64,000 nt of DNA from Azoarcus sp. L1K30 (GTDB lineage Bacteria; Pseudomonadota; Gammaproteobacteria; Burkholderiales; Rhodocyclaceae): NCBI RefSeq assembly GCF_018122735.1, contig NZ_JAGRRD010000001.1:830382-894381 (forward strand). Reading direction: 5' to 3'. This document shows positions 10,315 to 19,911 of the stretch, piece by piece. Both the position numbers and the translations under genes were made by a program. Within the stretch, counting starts at the first letter, position 1. Every line of letters starts with the position of its first letter. The notes beneath the pieces are model-generated. The model had not been told where the DNA came from. It worked only from the letters and a program-made list of their open reading frames with translations, and ran no database searches.

Positions 10315-12897
10315 TTACACCTGAAGGCGCTCGATGAGCTCCCGTTCCACGCGCAGGACCTGCGCATCCTGGGACAGGCCGCCGCCGGTCAGCAGGAAGG
10401 TGTCTTCCACGCGCTCTCCGAGGGTGGCGATTTTTGCCGTCTCCACACATACACCGTACTTGGCGAGAACCTCCGCCACGTCGAAAAGCAGCCCCGGGCG
10501 ATCCGAAGCGGTAAGCGACAGGATGTAGTGGCGTCCCGCCTCGTCGGCTCGCAGGCTGACCTGAGGGGTGACCGGAAAGTGCTTGACCTGACGTGAGGGA
10601 CGACCACTGGTCGGGCGCTGTGGCTCGGTTTGGTTGCTCAGGAGATTGCTCAGCTCGTGCTCGATCAGGGCCACGATGTCGCGATAACTCGAGCCACGTC
10701 CGCTGTCCTGAAGCACGAAACTGTCGAGCGCGAAACCGTGTCGGGTGGTATGCACCTTGGCGTCGAGAATGCTGAAGCCAAGACGCCCGAAAAATCCCGT
10801 CAGACGCACGAACAGGTCCTTCTGGTCGCGGGCGTACACCATGACCTGCACACCGTCCTCATCATCCGACACCCTGGCCTTGACCACGGGGGTATCGCCC
10901 TCTGGACGGAAATACAGCACCCGCGTGTGCCAGGCGATCTCCTCGGGCGAGTGACGCATGAAATAGACCGCGTCGAGTTTGGCCCACAATGCGTCTTCGA
11001 CGCCCTGGCGCAGTCCGTGGTAGCGCAGCAGATGGCGGGCATTTTCCTGCCGGTCATCGAGGCCGAGTGCCTGTTGCGGCGTCGCGCCGCGCAGCAGGCG
11101 CTGAGTGGCAAAAAAGAGATCTTCGAGCAGCTTGCCCTTCCAGCCGTTCCAGACCTTGGGGCTGGTGCCACGAATGTCGGCGTGGGTCAGCAGGTAAAGC
11201 GCGGTGAGATAGCGCTCACTGCCGACGATGTTGGCAAACTTGCCGATGATTTCGGGATCGGATGTGTCTTCCTTCTGCGCCACATGCGACATCGTCAGGT
11301 GATGTTCGACCAGCCAGACCACCAGACTGGTATCGTCTTCGTTCAGTGCATGGTCGCGACAGAATTCGCGTGCGTCCGCCATGCCCAGCTTGGAATGGTC
11401 GCCACCGCGCCCCTTGGCGATGTCATGAAACAGCGCGGCGATATAGAGCAGCCAGTGGCGATCGAAACCGAGGATCAGACGCGTCATCAGCGGGTACTCA
11501 TGCGCGTGCTCGCCCATGGTGAAGCGACGCACATTGCGCATGACCATCAGGATATGCTGGTCAACCGTGTACGCGTGAAACAGGTCGTGCTGCATCTGGC
11601 ACAGGATCTTGCGCCACGAGGGCAGGTAGCGCGACAGGATGCCGTACTGATTCATGCGCCTGAATGCGTGCAGTACGCCATGCTTGTGGCGCAGAATCTC
11701 CATGAACAGCTCGCGATTCACCGGGTCGGCGCGGAAAGCGGCATTGACGCGTTTCCGGTTGAGCCACAGGGCGCGTAGCGTGCGAGCGGTCATCCCCTTC
11801 AGCTCGGAGCGCTGCTGCAGCAGCAGAAAGCACTCGAGCAGGGCAGATGGCGTGCGCTCGAAAGTATTGTCGTGGCGAATGTCCAGTAGTTCGCGGACGG
11901 CCTGGAAGCGGGCGTTGATGACGATTGCCGGTGAGTTTCGCCCGGGGAAGATCTCCGTGCCGTAATTCTGCAGCAGGATGCCGTTGATCTGGGTCACCGT
12001 CTTCGCCGTCAGGTAATAGCGTTGCATCATGACCTCGGAGGCGCGCTTCGCCGCTGTGGCCTCGATGCCCATGATGGCAGCCAGTCTTTCCTGGTGGTCA
12101 AAGAGCAGACGGTCTTCGGCACGACCGGTGAGATAGTGCAGGCGAATTCGCACGTGTTGCAGAAAGCGTTCGACATTGCGCAGATCGCTCGCCTCTCCGC
12201 CAGTAATCAGTCGGCGCCGCGCCAGCTCACGCCAGTTGCGTCCCAGACCTGCCGCACGTGCAATCCAGCCCAGCATCTGCAGGTCGCGCAGGCCGCCCGG
12301 GCTCTCCTTGCAGTTGGGCTCGAGCTCGTAGGGTGTATCGTGATACTTGGCGTAGCGTTGTTCCTGCTCGAGTTGCTTGGCCTTGAAAAATGCACGTACG
12401 TCGAGCTGTTCGCGATAGCGCGTGGCGAACTCGGCGAACAATTGCGTGTTGCCGGTCAGCAGTCGTGCTTCCAGCAAAGTCGTCTGCACCGTGATGTCGC
12501 CCAGCGCGGTGTCGAGGCATTCCTCGACGGTGCGCACGCTGTGACCGATATCGAGGCCGACATCCCATAGTGCGCCGACCAGCGCCGATAACTGGCGTTG
12601 CAGTTCAGCGTCGGGCGGGGCCGGCAGCAGGATGAGCAGGTCGACGTCTGAGCAGGGAAAGAGCTCGCCCCGGCCATAACCGCCAACCGCCACGAGCGCC
12701 GCGTCGCCCGGAATGCCGGCGGCTTTCCAGAGGCGCGAGGTGACGCCGTCGACCAGTTTCGATCTTCCGTGAAGCAGCGGAGAGGTGAGCGGGCGCGCCT
12801 CGTAGGTGGCTCTGAGGTGCGCATGTCCGGTGGCAAGCTGCTGCCGTTCGTCCGCGATGGCTTGTACGAGCGGATCGCTTGCGGTCAGGTTCTGCAT
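10315..12897 (-). CDS. glnD: Bifunctional uridylyltransferase/uridylyl-removing enzyme GlnD
   Basis: Primary nitrogen sensor: uridylylates PII proteins when glutamine is low and removes UMP when it is high, thereby controlling glutamine synthetase and nitrogen-regulated transcription. The 860-residue protein has the nucleotidyltransferase motif GGYGRGELFPCSDVDLL (residues 72-88, catalytic Asp84 and Asp86), a central HD domain (His491-Asp492 in FHDIAKGRGGDHS) for UMP removal, and two C-terminal ACT domains, the last near SLTASDRPGLLFDVAEVL. The ATG at 12897 lies 13 bases after map; an in-frame ATG at 12930 would overlap map and add 11 residues. Neither has a clear ribosome site, so the start is uncertain. 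Confidence 0.96.
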   Translation of the reverse strand: MQNLTASDPLVQAIADERQQLATGHAHLRATYEARPLTSPLLHGRSKLVDGVTSRLWKAAGIPGDAALVAVGGYGRGELFPCSDVDLLILLPAPPDAELQRQLSALVGALWDVGLDIGHSVRTVEECLDTALGDITVQTTLLEARLLTGNTQLFAEFATRYREQLDVRAFFKAKQLEQEQRYAKYHDTPYELEPNCKESPGGLRDLQMLGWIARAAGLGRNWRELARRRLITGGEASDLRNVERFLQHVRIRLHYLTGRAEDRLLFDHQERLAAIMGIEATAAKRASEVMMQRYYLTAKTVTQINGILLQNYGTEIFPGRNSPAIVINARFQAVRELLDIRHDNTFERTPSALLECFLLLQQRSELKGMTARTLRALWLNRKRVNAAFRADPVNRELFMEILRHKHGVLHAFRRMNQYGILSRYLPSWRKILCQMQHDLFHAYTVDQHILMVMRNVRRFTMGEHAHEYPLMTRLILGFDRHWLLYIAALFHDIAKGRGGDHSKLGMADAREFCRDHALNEDDTSLVVWLVEHHLTMSHVAQKEDTSDPEIIGKFANIVGSERYLTALYLLTHADIRGTSPKVWNGWKGKLLEDLFFATQRLLRGATPQQALGLDDRQENARHLLRYHGLRQGVEDALWAKLDAVYFMRHSPEEIAWHTRVLYFRPEGDTPVVKARVSDDEDGVQVMVYARDQKDLFVRLTGFFGRLGFSILDAKVHTTRHGFALDSFVLQDSGRGSSYRDIVALIEHELSNLLSNQTEPQRPTSGRPSRQVKHFPVTPQVSLRADEAGRHYILSLTASDRPGLLFDVAEVLAKYGVCVETAKIATLGERVEDTFLLTGGGLSQDAQVLRVERELIERLQV

Positions 12898-12910
12898 TCG
12901 TGGTGGCCAC

Positions 12911-13729
12911 TCAAGCGAACTGGTCTGCAACGATCGCCGGCGGCGGCGGGCATTTGGCTGAGCGGGTCAGGACTTCGACCCCGGTCTCGGTAACCACCAC
13001 GGTGTGCTCCCACTGCGCGGACAGGCTGCGGTCCTTGGTGACGATGGTCCAGCCGTCGGGCAATTCGGAAATCGCGGCCTTGCCGGCATTGATCATCGGC
13101 TCGATGGTGAAGATCATGCCCGGCTGCAATTCGACGCCGGTGCCCGGTTTGCCGTAATGCAGCACCTGCGGCTCCTCGTGGAACTTGAGGCCGATACCGT
13201 GACCACAGAACTCCCTCACCACCGAGAAGCCGTTGCCCTCGGCATGACGCTGGATGACGTGGCCGATGTCGCCGAGCCGACCGCCGGGTCTGACTGCGGC
13301 AATGCCCAGCCACATGCATTCGTAGGTCACCTGGCACAGGCGCTTGGCAAGGATCGATACATCGTTGCCGACCATGAACATGCGACTGGTGTCACCATGG
13401 AAGCCTTTCGGCGTGATCACGGTGATGTCCAGGTTGACGATGTCACCCTTCTTCAGCGCCTTGTCGCCGGGTACGCCATGGCATACCTGATGATTGATCG
13501 ACGTGCAGATTGACTTGGGGTAGGGCGAGTAGCCTGGTGGCGCATAGTTCAGCGGAGCGGGAACCGTATGCTGCACATTCACCATGTAATCGTGGCACAG
13601 TCGGTCGAGTTCGCCGGTCGTGACGCCGGGTTTGACGAAGGGGTCGATGTAGTCGAGAACCTCCGCCGCCAGACGGCAGGCGACACGCATCTCTTCTATT
13701 TGTTCTGGAGTCTTGATGGTGATGCTCAT
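12911..13729 (-). CDS. map: Type I methionine aminopeptidase
   Basis: Removes the initiator methionine from nascent proteins in the cytoplasm. The 272-residue chain has the pita-bread fold signatures: the CHGVPGDKALKKGDIVNLD block with the first metal ligand Asp, MFMVGND, the histidine region FCGHGIGLKFHEEPQVLHYG, and the late Glu ligands in FTIEPMIN and EHTVVVTETG. No Shine-Dalgarno-like sequence precedes the ATG. It lies upstream of glnD on the same strand. Here map is divergent from rpsB, an arrangement also seen in other proteobacteria, and the 270-base region between them carries the rpsB promoter. Confidence 0.97.
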   Translation of the reverse strand: MSITIKTPEQIEEMRVACRLAAEVLDYIDPFVKPGVTTGELDRLCHDYMVNVQHTVPAPLNYAPPGYSPYPKSICTSINHQVCHGVPGDKALKKGDIVNLDITVITPKGFHGDTSRMFMVGNDVSILAKRLCQVTYECMWLGIAAVRPGGRLGDIGHVIQRHAEGNGFSVVREFCGHGIGLKFHEEPQVLHYGKPGTGVELQPGMIFTIEPMINAGKAAISELPDGWTIVTKDRSLSAQWEHTVVVTETGVEVLTRSAKCPPPPAIVADQFA

Positions 13730-13999
13730 GATGGGGTGGGGCTGTAAAAGGTCTCTAGGCTAGCGCAAGCGCCCCTCGCGGGCAAACCCGCAAGCGAACT
13801 GCATCTTGAGTACGGCAATCTGTCAGTGCTATCATCACGGGCTTGTCTGCTCTTGCAGGCAAAATCCACACGCCGGTTCGACAAGGGTCCGCATACGGTT
13901 CAAGGCCGGTTGCGGTGCAGGCAGGAGAGGTTGCGATGCAGGTCCCGCAGCACCTCAGGCCCGACTCGGCGGAGGCTAACCCTAAATCTGGAGTTTCAC
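13730..13999. promoter_or_regulatory. Divergent map/rpsB intergenic region with the rpsB leader
   Basis: 270 bases without a gene. TTGAGT (13806-13811), an 18-base spacer and TATCAT (13830-13835), preceded by TG at 13827-13828, form a good promoter for rpsB. The resulting leader of about 160 bases is long and GC-rich (about 13842-13999). Proteobacterial rpsB-tsf leaders are known to bind S2 for autoregulation, so this leader may do the same, although I did not derive a specific fold. No convincing map promoter was recognised on the other strand. Confidence 0.65.
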
Positions 14000-14755
14000 A
14001 TGTCAGTCACAATGCGTCAGATGCTCGAAGCGGGCGTTCACTTTGGTCACCAGACCCGTTTCTGGAATCCGCGCATGGCCCCGTATATTTTCGGCCATCG
14101 CAACAAGATCCACATCGTCAACCTCGAGAAGACGATGGTCAAGTACAACGAAGCGATGGAGTTCACGCGCAAGCTGGCATCCAATCGCGGCACGATCCTT
14201 TTTGTCAGCACCAAGCGCCAGGCACGCGAGATTCTCGCTGAAGAAGCCCGTCGCGCTGGCATGCCGTATGTCGACGAGCGCTGGCTCGGCGGCATGCTGA
14301 CCAACTTCAAGACCGTCAAGCAGTCGATCAAGCGCCTGAAGGAAATGGAAGCGATGGTCGAGGACGGCTCCATGGAGCGTCTGTCCAAGCGCGAAGCCCT
14401 GATGGCCAAGCGCGAAATGGAAAAGCTGCAGAAGAGCATCGGCGGCATCAAGGATATGGGTGGTCTGCCCGACGCGCTGTTCGTCATCGACGTCGGCTAT
14501 CACAAGATTGCCATCACCGAAGCGCAGAAGCTTGGCATTCCGGTTGTGGCCGTCGTTGATACCAATCATTCGCCCGAAGGCGTGGATTACATCATCCCCG
14601 GTAACGACGACTCCTCGCGTGCCATCCGTCTGTACGCCCGTGGTGTGGCGGACGCCGTGTTGCAGGGTCGCAGCCAGGTGCTGCAGGAAATCGTGGCCGC
14701 CGGTGGCGAAGAGTTCGTCGAGGTCGAGGAAGAGAATTCCCAGGAACAGGCCTGA
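14000..14755 (+). CDS. rpsB: 30S ribosomal protein S2
   Basis: Structural protein of the small ribosomal subunit, one of the last to join and required for S1 binding. The 251-residue product starts [20 protein letters not shown], the family N-terminal signature, and contains [13 protein letters not shown] and the second signature around [30 protein letters not shown] at 13990-13993 lies at a proper distance from the ATG at 14000, and the upstream in-frame codons are unconserved. It begins the rpsB-tsf-pyrH-frr operon and is followed by an 81-base gap with a hairpin before tsf. The acidic C-terminal tail ([15 protein letters not shown]) is usual for betaproteobacteria. Confidence 0.99.
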   Translation: MSVTMRQMLEAGVHFGHQTRFWNPRMAPYIFGHRNKIHIVNLEKTMVKYNEAMEFTRKLASNRGTILFVSTKRQAREILAEEARRAGMPYVDERWLGGMLTNFKTVKQSIKRLKEMEAMVEDGSMERLSKREALMAKREMEKLQKSIGGIKDMGGLPDALFVIDVGYHKIAITEAQKLGIPVVAVVDTNHSPEGVDYIIPGNDDSSRAIRLYARGVADAVLQGRSQVLQEIVAAGGEEFVEVEEENSQEQA

Positions 14756-14785
14756 TCCGTTCCGGGTTTGATGCTTTAGTTTTCC

Positions 14786-14807
14786 GCGGCGGGCCGGTGC
14801 CCGCCGC
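14786..14807 (+). terminator. Intercistronic hairpin between rpsB and tsf
   Basis: GCGGCGGGC (14786-14794) and GCCCGCCGC (14799-14807) form a perfect 9-bp stem with a CGGT loop. No T run follows, so it is more likely a partial attenuator or RNA-stability element that sets the S2:EF-Ts ratio than a full terminator. E. coli also has a hairpin at this place. Confidence 0.6.
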
Positions 14808-14836
14808 GTGCTGTAAACGAATAATCAGGAGTTAGC

Positions 14837-15739
14837 ATGGCAGAAATCACTGCAGGCATGGTCAAGGAACTGCGCGAGAAGACCGACGCGCCGATGATGG
14901 AATGCAAGAAGGCGCTGACCGAGGCTGCGGGCGACTTGGCCAAGGCAGAAGAGATTCTGCGCGTCAAGCTCGGCAACAAGGCCTCCAAGGCCGCCACCCG
15001 CGTGGCCGCCGAAGGCATTGTCGGGATCAGCATCTCGACCGATGGCAAGCTCGGCTCCATGCTCGAAGTCAACTGCGAAACCGACTTCGTTGCCAAGAAC
15101 GACGACTTCCTGGCGCTGGTGCAGAACTGCGCCGAACTCGTGGCCACACAGAACCCGGCCGACGTTGCCGCGCTGTCGGCTCTGCCGATGGGTGAGGGTA
15201 CGGTCGAATCCACTCGTGCAGCGCTGGTTGGCAAGATCGGCGAGAACATGAGCCTGCGTCGCTTCGTTCGCGTCGAGGCCAAGGGGCAACTGTACTCCTA
15301 CATCCACGGCGGCTCGAAGATCGGCGTCCTGCTGGATCTGGTTGGCGGCGACGAGCAGATGGGCAAGGACATCGCGATGCACATCGCTGCCTCCAAGCCC
15401 AAGGCACTCGACGCTTCGGGCGTATCTCCGGAGCTGATCGAGGCCGAGCGCCGTATCGCGATCGAGAAGGCGCGTGCCGACAACAAGCCCGAAGCGATGC
15501 TCGAGAAAATCGCCGACGGTACCGTGCAGAAATTCCTGAAGGAAGTCACGCTGCTGGCTCAGGTCTTCGTCAAGGCCGAGGATGGCAAGCAGACGATCGA
15601 GCAGCTGCTCAAGGCGCGTGGTGCGTCGATCGCCGGCTTCACCCTCTATATCGTGGGCGAAGGCATCGAGAAGAAAGTGACCGACTTCGCCGCTGAAGTG
15701 GCCGAGCAAGCTGCCGCTGCGGCAGCTGCGCAGAAGTAA
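14837..15739 (+). CDS. tsf: Translation elongation factor Ts
   Basis: Nucleotide exchange factor that recycles EF-Tu from GDP to GTP. The 300-residue protein begins with the UBA-like N-terminal domain [20 protein letters not shown] and has the conserved core with the TDFVAKND contact region (residues about 80-87), then the dimerisation subdomain and coiled-coil segment, and a C-terminal module rich in alanine. AGGAG at 14828-14832 gives a strong ribosome site for the ATG at 14837. It lies second in the rpsB operon and is followed 11 bases later by pyrH. Confidence 0.99.
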   Translation: MAEITAGMVKELREKTDAPMMECKKALTEAAGDLAKAEEILRVKLGNKASKAATRVAAEGIVGISISTDGKLGSMLEVNCETDFVAKNDDFLALVQNCAELVATQNPADVAALSALPMGEGTVESTRAALVGKIGENMSLRRFVRVEAKGQLYSYIHGGSKIGVLLDLVGGDEQMGKDIAMHIAASKPKALDASGVSPELIEAERRIAIEKARADNKPEAMLEKIADGTVQKFLKEVTLLAQVFVKAEDGKQTIEQLLKARGASIAGFTLYIVGEGIEKKVTDFAAEVAEQAAAAAAAQK

Positions 15740-15750
15740 GGATCTGCCCG

Positions 15751-16467
15751 ATGACCGCCGCCGCTTACTCCCGCATCCTGCTCAAACTGTCGGGCGAAGC
15801 CCTGATGGGTGACGATGCCTATGGCATCAACGAGGACGTCGTTAGCCGCATCGTATCCGAGATCGCGGAAGTTTCCCGACTGGGTGTGCAGGTGGGGGTG
15901 GTGATCGGCGGTGGCAACATTTTTCGCGGCATGAAAGGCGCTGCGTCGGGCATGGACCGAGCGACTGCCGACTACATGGGCATGCTCGCCACGGTGATGA
16001 ACGCGATGGCGCTGGCCGATGCCATGCGTCGCGTGGATCTCGAGGCCCGCGTGCAGTCGGCGCTGCGTATCGACCAGGTGGTCGAGCCCTACATCCGCGG
16101 ACGCGCGATACGCCATCTCGAAGAAGGCCGTATCGTCATCTTCGCGGCGGGCACCGGCAACCCCTTCTTCACTACCGACACGGCCGCCGCCCTCCGCGGT
16201 GCTGAAATCGGTGCTCAGATCGTGCTCAAGGCGACCAAGGTGGACGGCGTCTACACGGCTGATCCCAAGAAGGACCCAGCCGCCCAACGCTATCATCGGA
16301 TCAGTTTTGACGAGGCGATCGGTCGCAATCTCGCGGTGCTCGACTCCACCGCCTTTGCGCTGTGTCGTGACCAGAAGCTGCCGATCAACGTCTTTTCGAT
16401 CTTCAAGCCGGGCGCGCTCAGGCGTGTGGTGATGGGCGAGGACGAAGGCACCCTGGTCCATTCGTGA
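15751..16467 (+). CDS. pyrH: UMP kinase
   Basis: Phosphorylates UMP to UDP, the committed step to UTP, CTP and dTTP; bacterial PyrH is a hexameric amino-acid-kinase-fold enzyme regulated by GTP and UTP. The 238-residue protein has the N-terminal [12 protein letters not shown] motif, the glycine-rich [12 protein letters not shown], the [16 protein letters not shown] block of the UMP and acceptor region, and [13 protein letters not shown]. The ATG at 15751 follows tsf by 11 bases. The order rpsB-tsf-pyrH-frr is conserved widely in bacteria. Confidence 0.98.
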   Translation: MTAAAYSRILLKLSGEALMGDDAYGINEDVVSRIVSEIAEVSRLGVQVGVVIGGGNIFRGMKGAASGMDRATADYMGMLATVMNAMALADAMRRVDLEARVQSALRIDQVVEPYIRGRAIRHLEEGRIVIFAAGTGNPFFTTDTAAALRGAEIGAQIVLKATKVDGVYTADPKKDPAAQRYHRISFDEAIGRNLAVLDSTAFALCRDQKLPINVFSIFKPGALRRVVMGEDEGTLVHS

Positions 16468-16484
16468 TTCTCTAGAGGACAACC

Positions 16485-17042
16485 ATGATTCCTGAACTCA
16501 AGAAGACGACCGAGCAGAAAATGAACAAGTCGGTCGAGGCATTGAAACTCGACCTTGCCAAAGTGCGGACCGGTCGTGCCCACACGGGTCTTCTGGATCA
16601 CGTGATGGTTGAATATTACGGCAGCATGGTGCCCATCAACCAGGTTGCCAACGTGACGCTGATCGATGCACGCACCATTGGTGTCCAGGCATGGGAGAAG
16701 CCGATGCTGGCCAAGGTCGAGAAGGCAATCCGGGACTCCGATCTCGGTTTGAATCCGGCCAATATGGGCGAGATGATCCGCGTGCCGATGCCGGCCCTGA
16801 CCGAAGAGCGGCGGCGGGATCTCACCAAGGTGGTTCGCAACGAAGGCGAAAGTGCGAAAATTGCCGTACGCAATCTGCGCCGTGATGCCAACCAGCAACT
16901 CAAGGATGCGGTCAAGGACAAGGTAATTTCGGAGGACGACGAACGTCGTGCCGAAGACGACATCCAGAAGCTGACCGATCGTCATGTTGCCGAAATCGAC
17001 AAGCTGCTCGCACAGAAAGAGCAGGAGCTGATGCAGATCTGA
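16485..17042 (+). CDS. frr: Ribosome recycling factor
   Basis: Acts with EF-G to split the post-termination ribosome into subunits. The 185-residue length is exactly usual. The tRNA-shaped fold is indicated by the helical domain I sequences ([21 protein letters not shown] and the C-terminal [14 protein letters not shown]) and by the domain II block [15 protein letters not shown]. The key arginines in [15 protein letters not shown] are present. AGAGGA at 16473-16478 is a suitable ribosome site. The gene ends 50 bases before uppS on the same strand, probably within the same operon. Confidence 0.98.
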   Translation: MIPELKKTTEQKMNKSVEALKLDLAKVRTGRAHTGLLDHVMVEYYGSMVPINQVANVTLIDARTIGVQAWEKPMLAKVEKAIRDSDLGLNPANMGEMIRVPMPALTEERRRDLTKVVRNEGESAKIAVRNLRRDANQQLKDAVKDKVISEDDERRAEDDIQKLTDRHVAEIDKLLAQKEQELMQI

Positions 17043-17092
17043 GCTGTCGCAACCGAATGGCCACCGAACGGGGTCATGCGTGGAGGCCATTG

Positions 17093-17872
17093 ATGGCGGA
17101 TTCAGGTTTTATCAGTTCGACCCGTGCCGTACCTGCCAAGGGCGACGTTCCGCGGCATATCGCCATCATCATGGATGGGAACGGCCGATGGGCGAAGAAG
17201 CGCTTCATGCCGCGGGTCGCCGGTCACAAAAGGGGTGTGGACTCGGTCCGTGAAACGATCAAATCGTGCATTGACAGGGGTGTCGAATACCTGACGCTGT
17301 TTGCATTCAGCTCGGAGAACTGGCGTCGCCCCGCGGACGAGGTCTCCTTTCTCATGCAGCTCTTCATCCGCTCGCTGGAGCGCGAAGTGAAGCGTCTGCA
17401 CGAAAACGGCATCCGTTTTCGCGTCATTGGTGACGTATCCCGATTCGAATCCAAACTCGTCGCGGTCATTCGTGACGCGGAAGCGCTGACAGCCGGCAAT
17501 ACACGTTTCAATCTGACGATTGCGGCGAATTATGGCGGCCGTTGGGATATTCTGCAGGCCGCCTCGCGTGCGTTGGCGAAGCAATCCGACAGTGGGGAGG
17601 CGCTCTCGGAGGCCGCACTCGAAGCCGAGCTGTCGATGAGTTTTGCTCCTGAGCCCGATCTTTTCATCCGGACCGGCGGGGAGCAGCGGATCAGTAATTT
17701 CCTGCTCTGGCAGCTTGCCTACACCGAACTTCATTTCACCGACACACTGTGGCCCGACTTCGATGCCTCGGCGCTGGATGCGGCGATCGCATCCTATCGC
17801 GGCCGTGAACGTCGCTTCGGACGCACGAGCGATCAGCTCAAGGACGCCGAAGCACAGGGGCCACATGCTTAG
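17093..17872 (+). CDS. uppS: Isoprenyl transferase (undecaprenyl pyrophosphate synthase)
   Basis: Condenses farnesyl diphosphate with isopentenyl diphosphate units in cis to make the C55 lipid carrier for peptidoglycan and O-antigen. The 259-residue product contains the diphosphate-binding motif [13 protein letters not shown] (catalytic Asp28), [11 protein letters not shown], and the C-terminal signature [22 protein letters not shown] in part. The ATG at 17093 is chosen because GGAGG lies just before it (17083-17087); an in-frame ATG at 17057 has no ribosome site and adds 12 residues. It overlaps cdsA by 8 bases, so lipid-carrier and phospholipid precursor synthesis are coupled here. Confidence 0.97.
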   Translation: MADSGFISSTRAVPAKGDVPRHIAIIMDGNGRWAKKRFMPRVAGHKRGVDSVRETIKSCIDRGVEYLTLFAFSSENWRRPADEVSFLMQLFIRSLEREVKRLHENGIRFRVIGDVSRFESKLVAVIRDAEALTAGNTRFNLTIAANYGGRWDILQAASRALAKQSDSGEALSEAALEAELSMSFAPEPDLFIRTGGEQRISNFLLWQLAYTELHFTDTLWPDFDASALDAAIASYRGRERRFGRTSDQLKDAEAQGPHA

Positions 17873-18701
17873 AGCGCGGATTATCACCGCGCTGGTGCTC
17901 CTGTTCGGCCTGCTGGCCGCCCTCTTCTTGTTGCCCGATGTTTTGTGGCTGTGCGTGAGCACAGCTGTCTGTGCCGCAGCGGCCTGGGAGTGGGGCGGTC
18001 TGGGGCGGTTTTCGTCCGCGCAGCGCCTTGTGTTCGCCGCGTGCTCGGCGCTCGTTTGCGCCTTGGCGGGTGTTGCAGCCGGACTCGCGGGGGGGGAAGG
18101 CGTCGCCCTTGCTCAACCCCTCGTCCTCGTGCCCCTCTACGCGGCGAGTGCAGTCTTCTGGCTCACATGCATTCCCCTGTGGTTGCGCAACAAGTGGTGT
18201 CTCTCGAGCACCGCAGTGGCGATGGGGACCGGTCTCGTGGTGCTGGTGCCGCCGGCGCTCGCGCTGGCGCACTTGCGGCTGATCAGTCCATGGTTTCTGC
18301 TCGGGATCATGGCGATGGTCTGGGTGGCTGATATCGCCGCCTATTTCAGCGGTCGGGCGTTCGGGCGGCGTAAGCTCGCCCCCGCAATCAGCCCCGGCAA
18401 GACGTGGGAGGGCGCATTCGGCGCCACCGTTGGCGTGATCGTGTTCGGCTATGCCGTGCTTGCGTTGAGTGGCGGGTCGGGTCTTGCCTGGCCCTATTAC
18501 CTGTTTGCGCTGCCCTTGCTGCTCGGGTTTACAGCAGTGAGTATCATCGGCGATCTGTTCGAGTCCCTGCTCAAGCGCCAGGCAGGCCTCAAGGACAGCG
18601 GCACCATCCTCCCGGGACATGGCGGCATCCTCGATCGCATCGACAGCTTGACCTCAACCCTGCCCATGGCGGGCTTGCTGGCCCTTTGGCTTGCGAGCTG
18701 A
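17865..18701 (+). CDS. cdsA: Phosphatidate cytidylyltransferase
   Basis: Inner-membrane enzyme that forms CDP-diacylglycerol from phosphatidic acid and CTP, the precursor of all main phospholipids. The 278-residue protein is very hydrophobic, with about seven to eight membrane segments, and shows the family motifs [32 protein letters not shown] and the C-terminal signature [13 protein letters not shown] followed by [19 protein letters not shown]. The ATG at 17865 overlaps the end of uppS. It lies 13 bases before dxr. All catalytic Asp residues visible in the signature are retained. Confidence 0.97.
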   Translation: MLRARIITALVLLFGLLAALFLLPDVLWLCVSTAVCAAAAWEWGGLGRFSSAQRLVFAACSALVCALAGVAAGLAGGEGVALAQPLVLVPLYAASAVFWLTCIPLWLRNKWCLSSTAVAMGTGLVVLVPPALALAHLRLISPWFLLGIMAMVWVADIAAYFSGRAFGRRKLAPAISPGKTWEGAFGATVGVIVFGYAVLALSGGSGLAWPYYLFALPLLLGFTAVSIIGDLFESLLKRQAGLKDSGTILPGHGGILDRIDSLTSTLPMAGLLALWLAS

Positions 18702-18714
18702 ACTTCCCGAATAC

Positions 18715-19911
18715 ATGTCACCTCTGCAGCAAGTCACCATTCTTGGCGCCACGGGATCGATCGGGGCGAGCACGCTGGACGTCATCGCGCGCCATCCCGA
18801 TCGCTACCAGGTATTTGCACTGACGGCCTTTACACAGGTCGACAAGATGGTCGAGCAGTGCCGCCGTTTCGCACCCCGCTACGCCGTCATGGTCGACGAG
18901 ACCGCTGCGCTGGCCGTGCGCAACCGCCTTCGTGCTGCCGGCTGCACGACCGAGGTCTGCAGCGGTACCGAGGCGCTCGCCGAAGTCGCCGAGGCACCTG
19001 AGGTCGATACGGTGATGGCTGCCATCGTCGGCGCCGCAGGGCTCGAGCCCACGCTTGCTGCGGCCCGAGCGGGCAAGAAGGTCCTGTTAGCGAACAAGGA
19101 GGCCTTGGTGCTGTCCGGACGCTTGTTCATGGATGCCGTTGCAGCGTCAGGCGCATGTCTGCTACCAATCGACAGCGAGCATAACGCGGTGTTTCAGTCG
19201 CTTCCGTCCGACTATCAACGTCAGCCGACGGTCAGTGGGGTGCGCCGAATTCTGCTTACCGCGTCGGGCGGCCCCTTCCGCGATACGCCGGTCGAGGCGC
19301 TCGAGCAGGTCACGCCCGAGCAGGCCTGTGCTCACCCCAACTGGGTCATGGGACGGAAGATCTCGGTTGATTCGGCAACGATGATGAACAAGGGCCTCGA
19401 GGTCATCGAGGCGCACTGGCTGTTCAATGCGCCTGCGGAGCAGATCGAGGTCGTCATCCATCCGCAGAGCGTGATCCATTCCATGGTCGACTACATCGAT
19501 GGGTCGGTCATCGCCCAGCTGGGCAATCCCGACATGCGCACCCCGATTGCGCATGCGCTGGCGTGGCCGCAGCGCATAGAGTCTGGCGTCGCGGCGCTCG
19601 ACCTCGTGGGGATTTCGAAACTCACCTTCGAGCGACCGGACTTCGACCGCTTTCCGTGCCTGTCACTAGCCTATCAGGCTCTGCGCGCCGGCGGTGCCGC
19701 GCCTGCGGTGCTGAGCGCAGCCAACGAGGAGGCAGTGGCTGCGTTTCTTGATCTGAAACTGGGTTATCGGCGCATTGGCGACGTTATTGCGGCCACACTT
19801 GAACGCGTCGGGCAGATGCCGGTCGATTCGCTTGAGGCAGTGCTCGCTGCCGACGGCGCCGCGCGCGCGGTTGCGCGGGAGATGATCAACAGGCACGCTT
19901 GCACCCGATGA
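18715..19911 (+). CDS. dxr: 1-deoxy-D-xylulose-5-phosphate reductoisomerase
   Basis: Second enzyme of the MEP isoprenoid pathway, converting DXP to 2-C-methyl-D-erythritol 4-phosphate with NADPH. The 398-residue protein has the dinucleotide motif [15 protein letters not shown] near its start, the [11 protein letters not shown] block, the metal and substrate region with PIDSEHNA, and ASGGPFRD followed by [23 protein letters not shown] (Ser and Asn ligands). The ATG at 18715 fits the family start; an in-frame TTG at 18691 is less likely. Its stop overlaps the rseP start (ATGA). ispD and ispF of the same pathway lie about 30 kb away at 49.8 kb. Confidence 0.98.
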   Translation: MSPLQQVTILGATGSIGASTLDVIARHPDRYQVFALTAFTQVDKMVEQCRRFAPRYAVMVDETAALAVRNRLRAAGCTTEVCSGTEALAEVAEAPEVDTVMAAIVGAAGLEPTLAAARAGKKVLLANKEALVLSGRLFMDAVAASGACLLPIDSEHNAVFQSLPSDYQRQPTVSGVRRILLTASGGPFRDTPVEALEQVTPEQACAHPNWVMGRKISVDSATMMNKGLEVIEAHWLFNAPAEQIEVVIHPQSVIHSMVDYIDGSVIAQLGNPDMRTPIAHALAWPQRIESGVAALDLVGISKLTFERPDFDRFPCLSLAYQALRAGGAAPAVLSAANEEAVAAFLDLKLGYRRIGDVIAATLERVGQMPVDSLEAVLAADGAARAVAREMINRHACTR

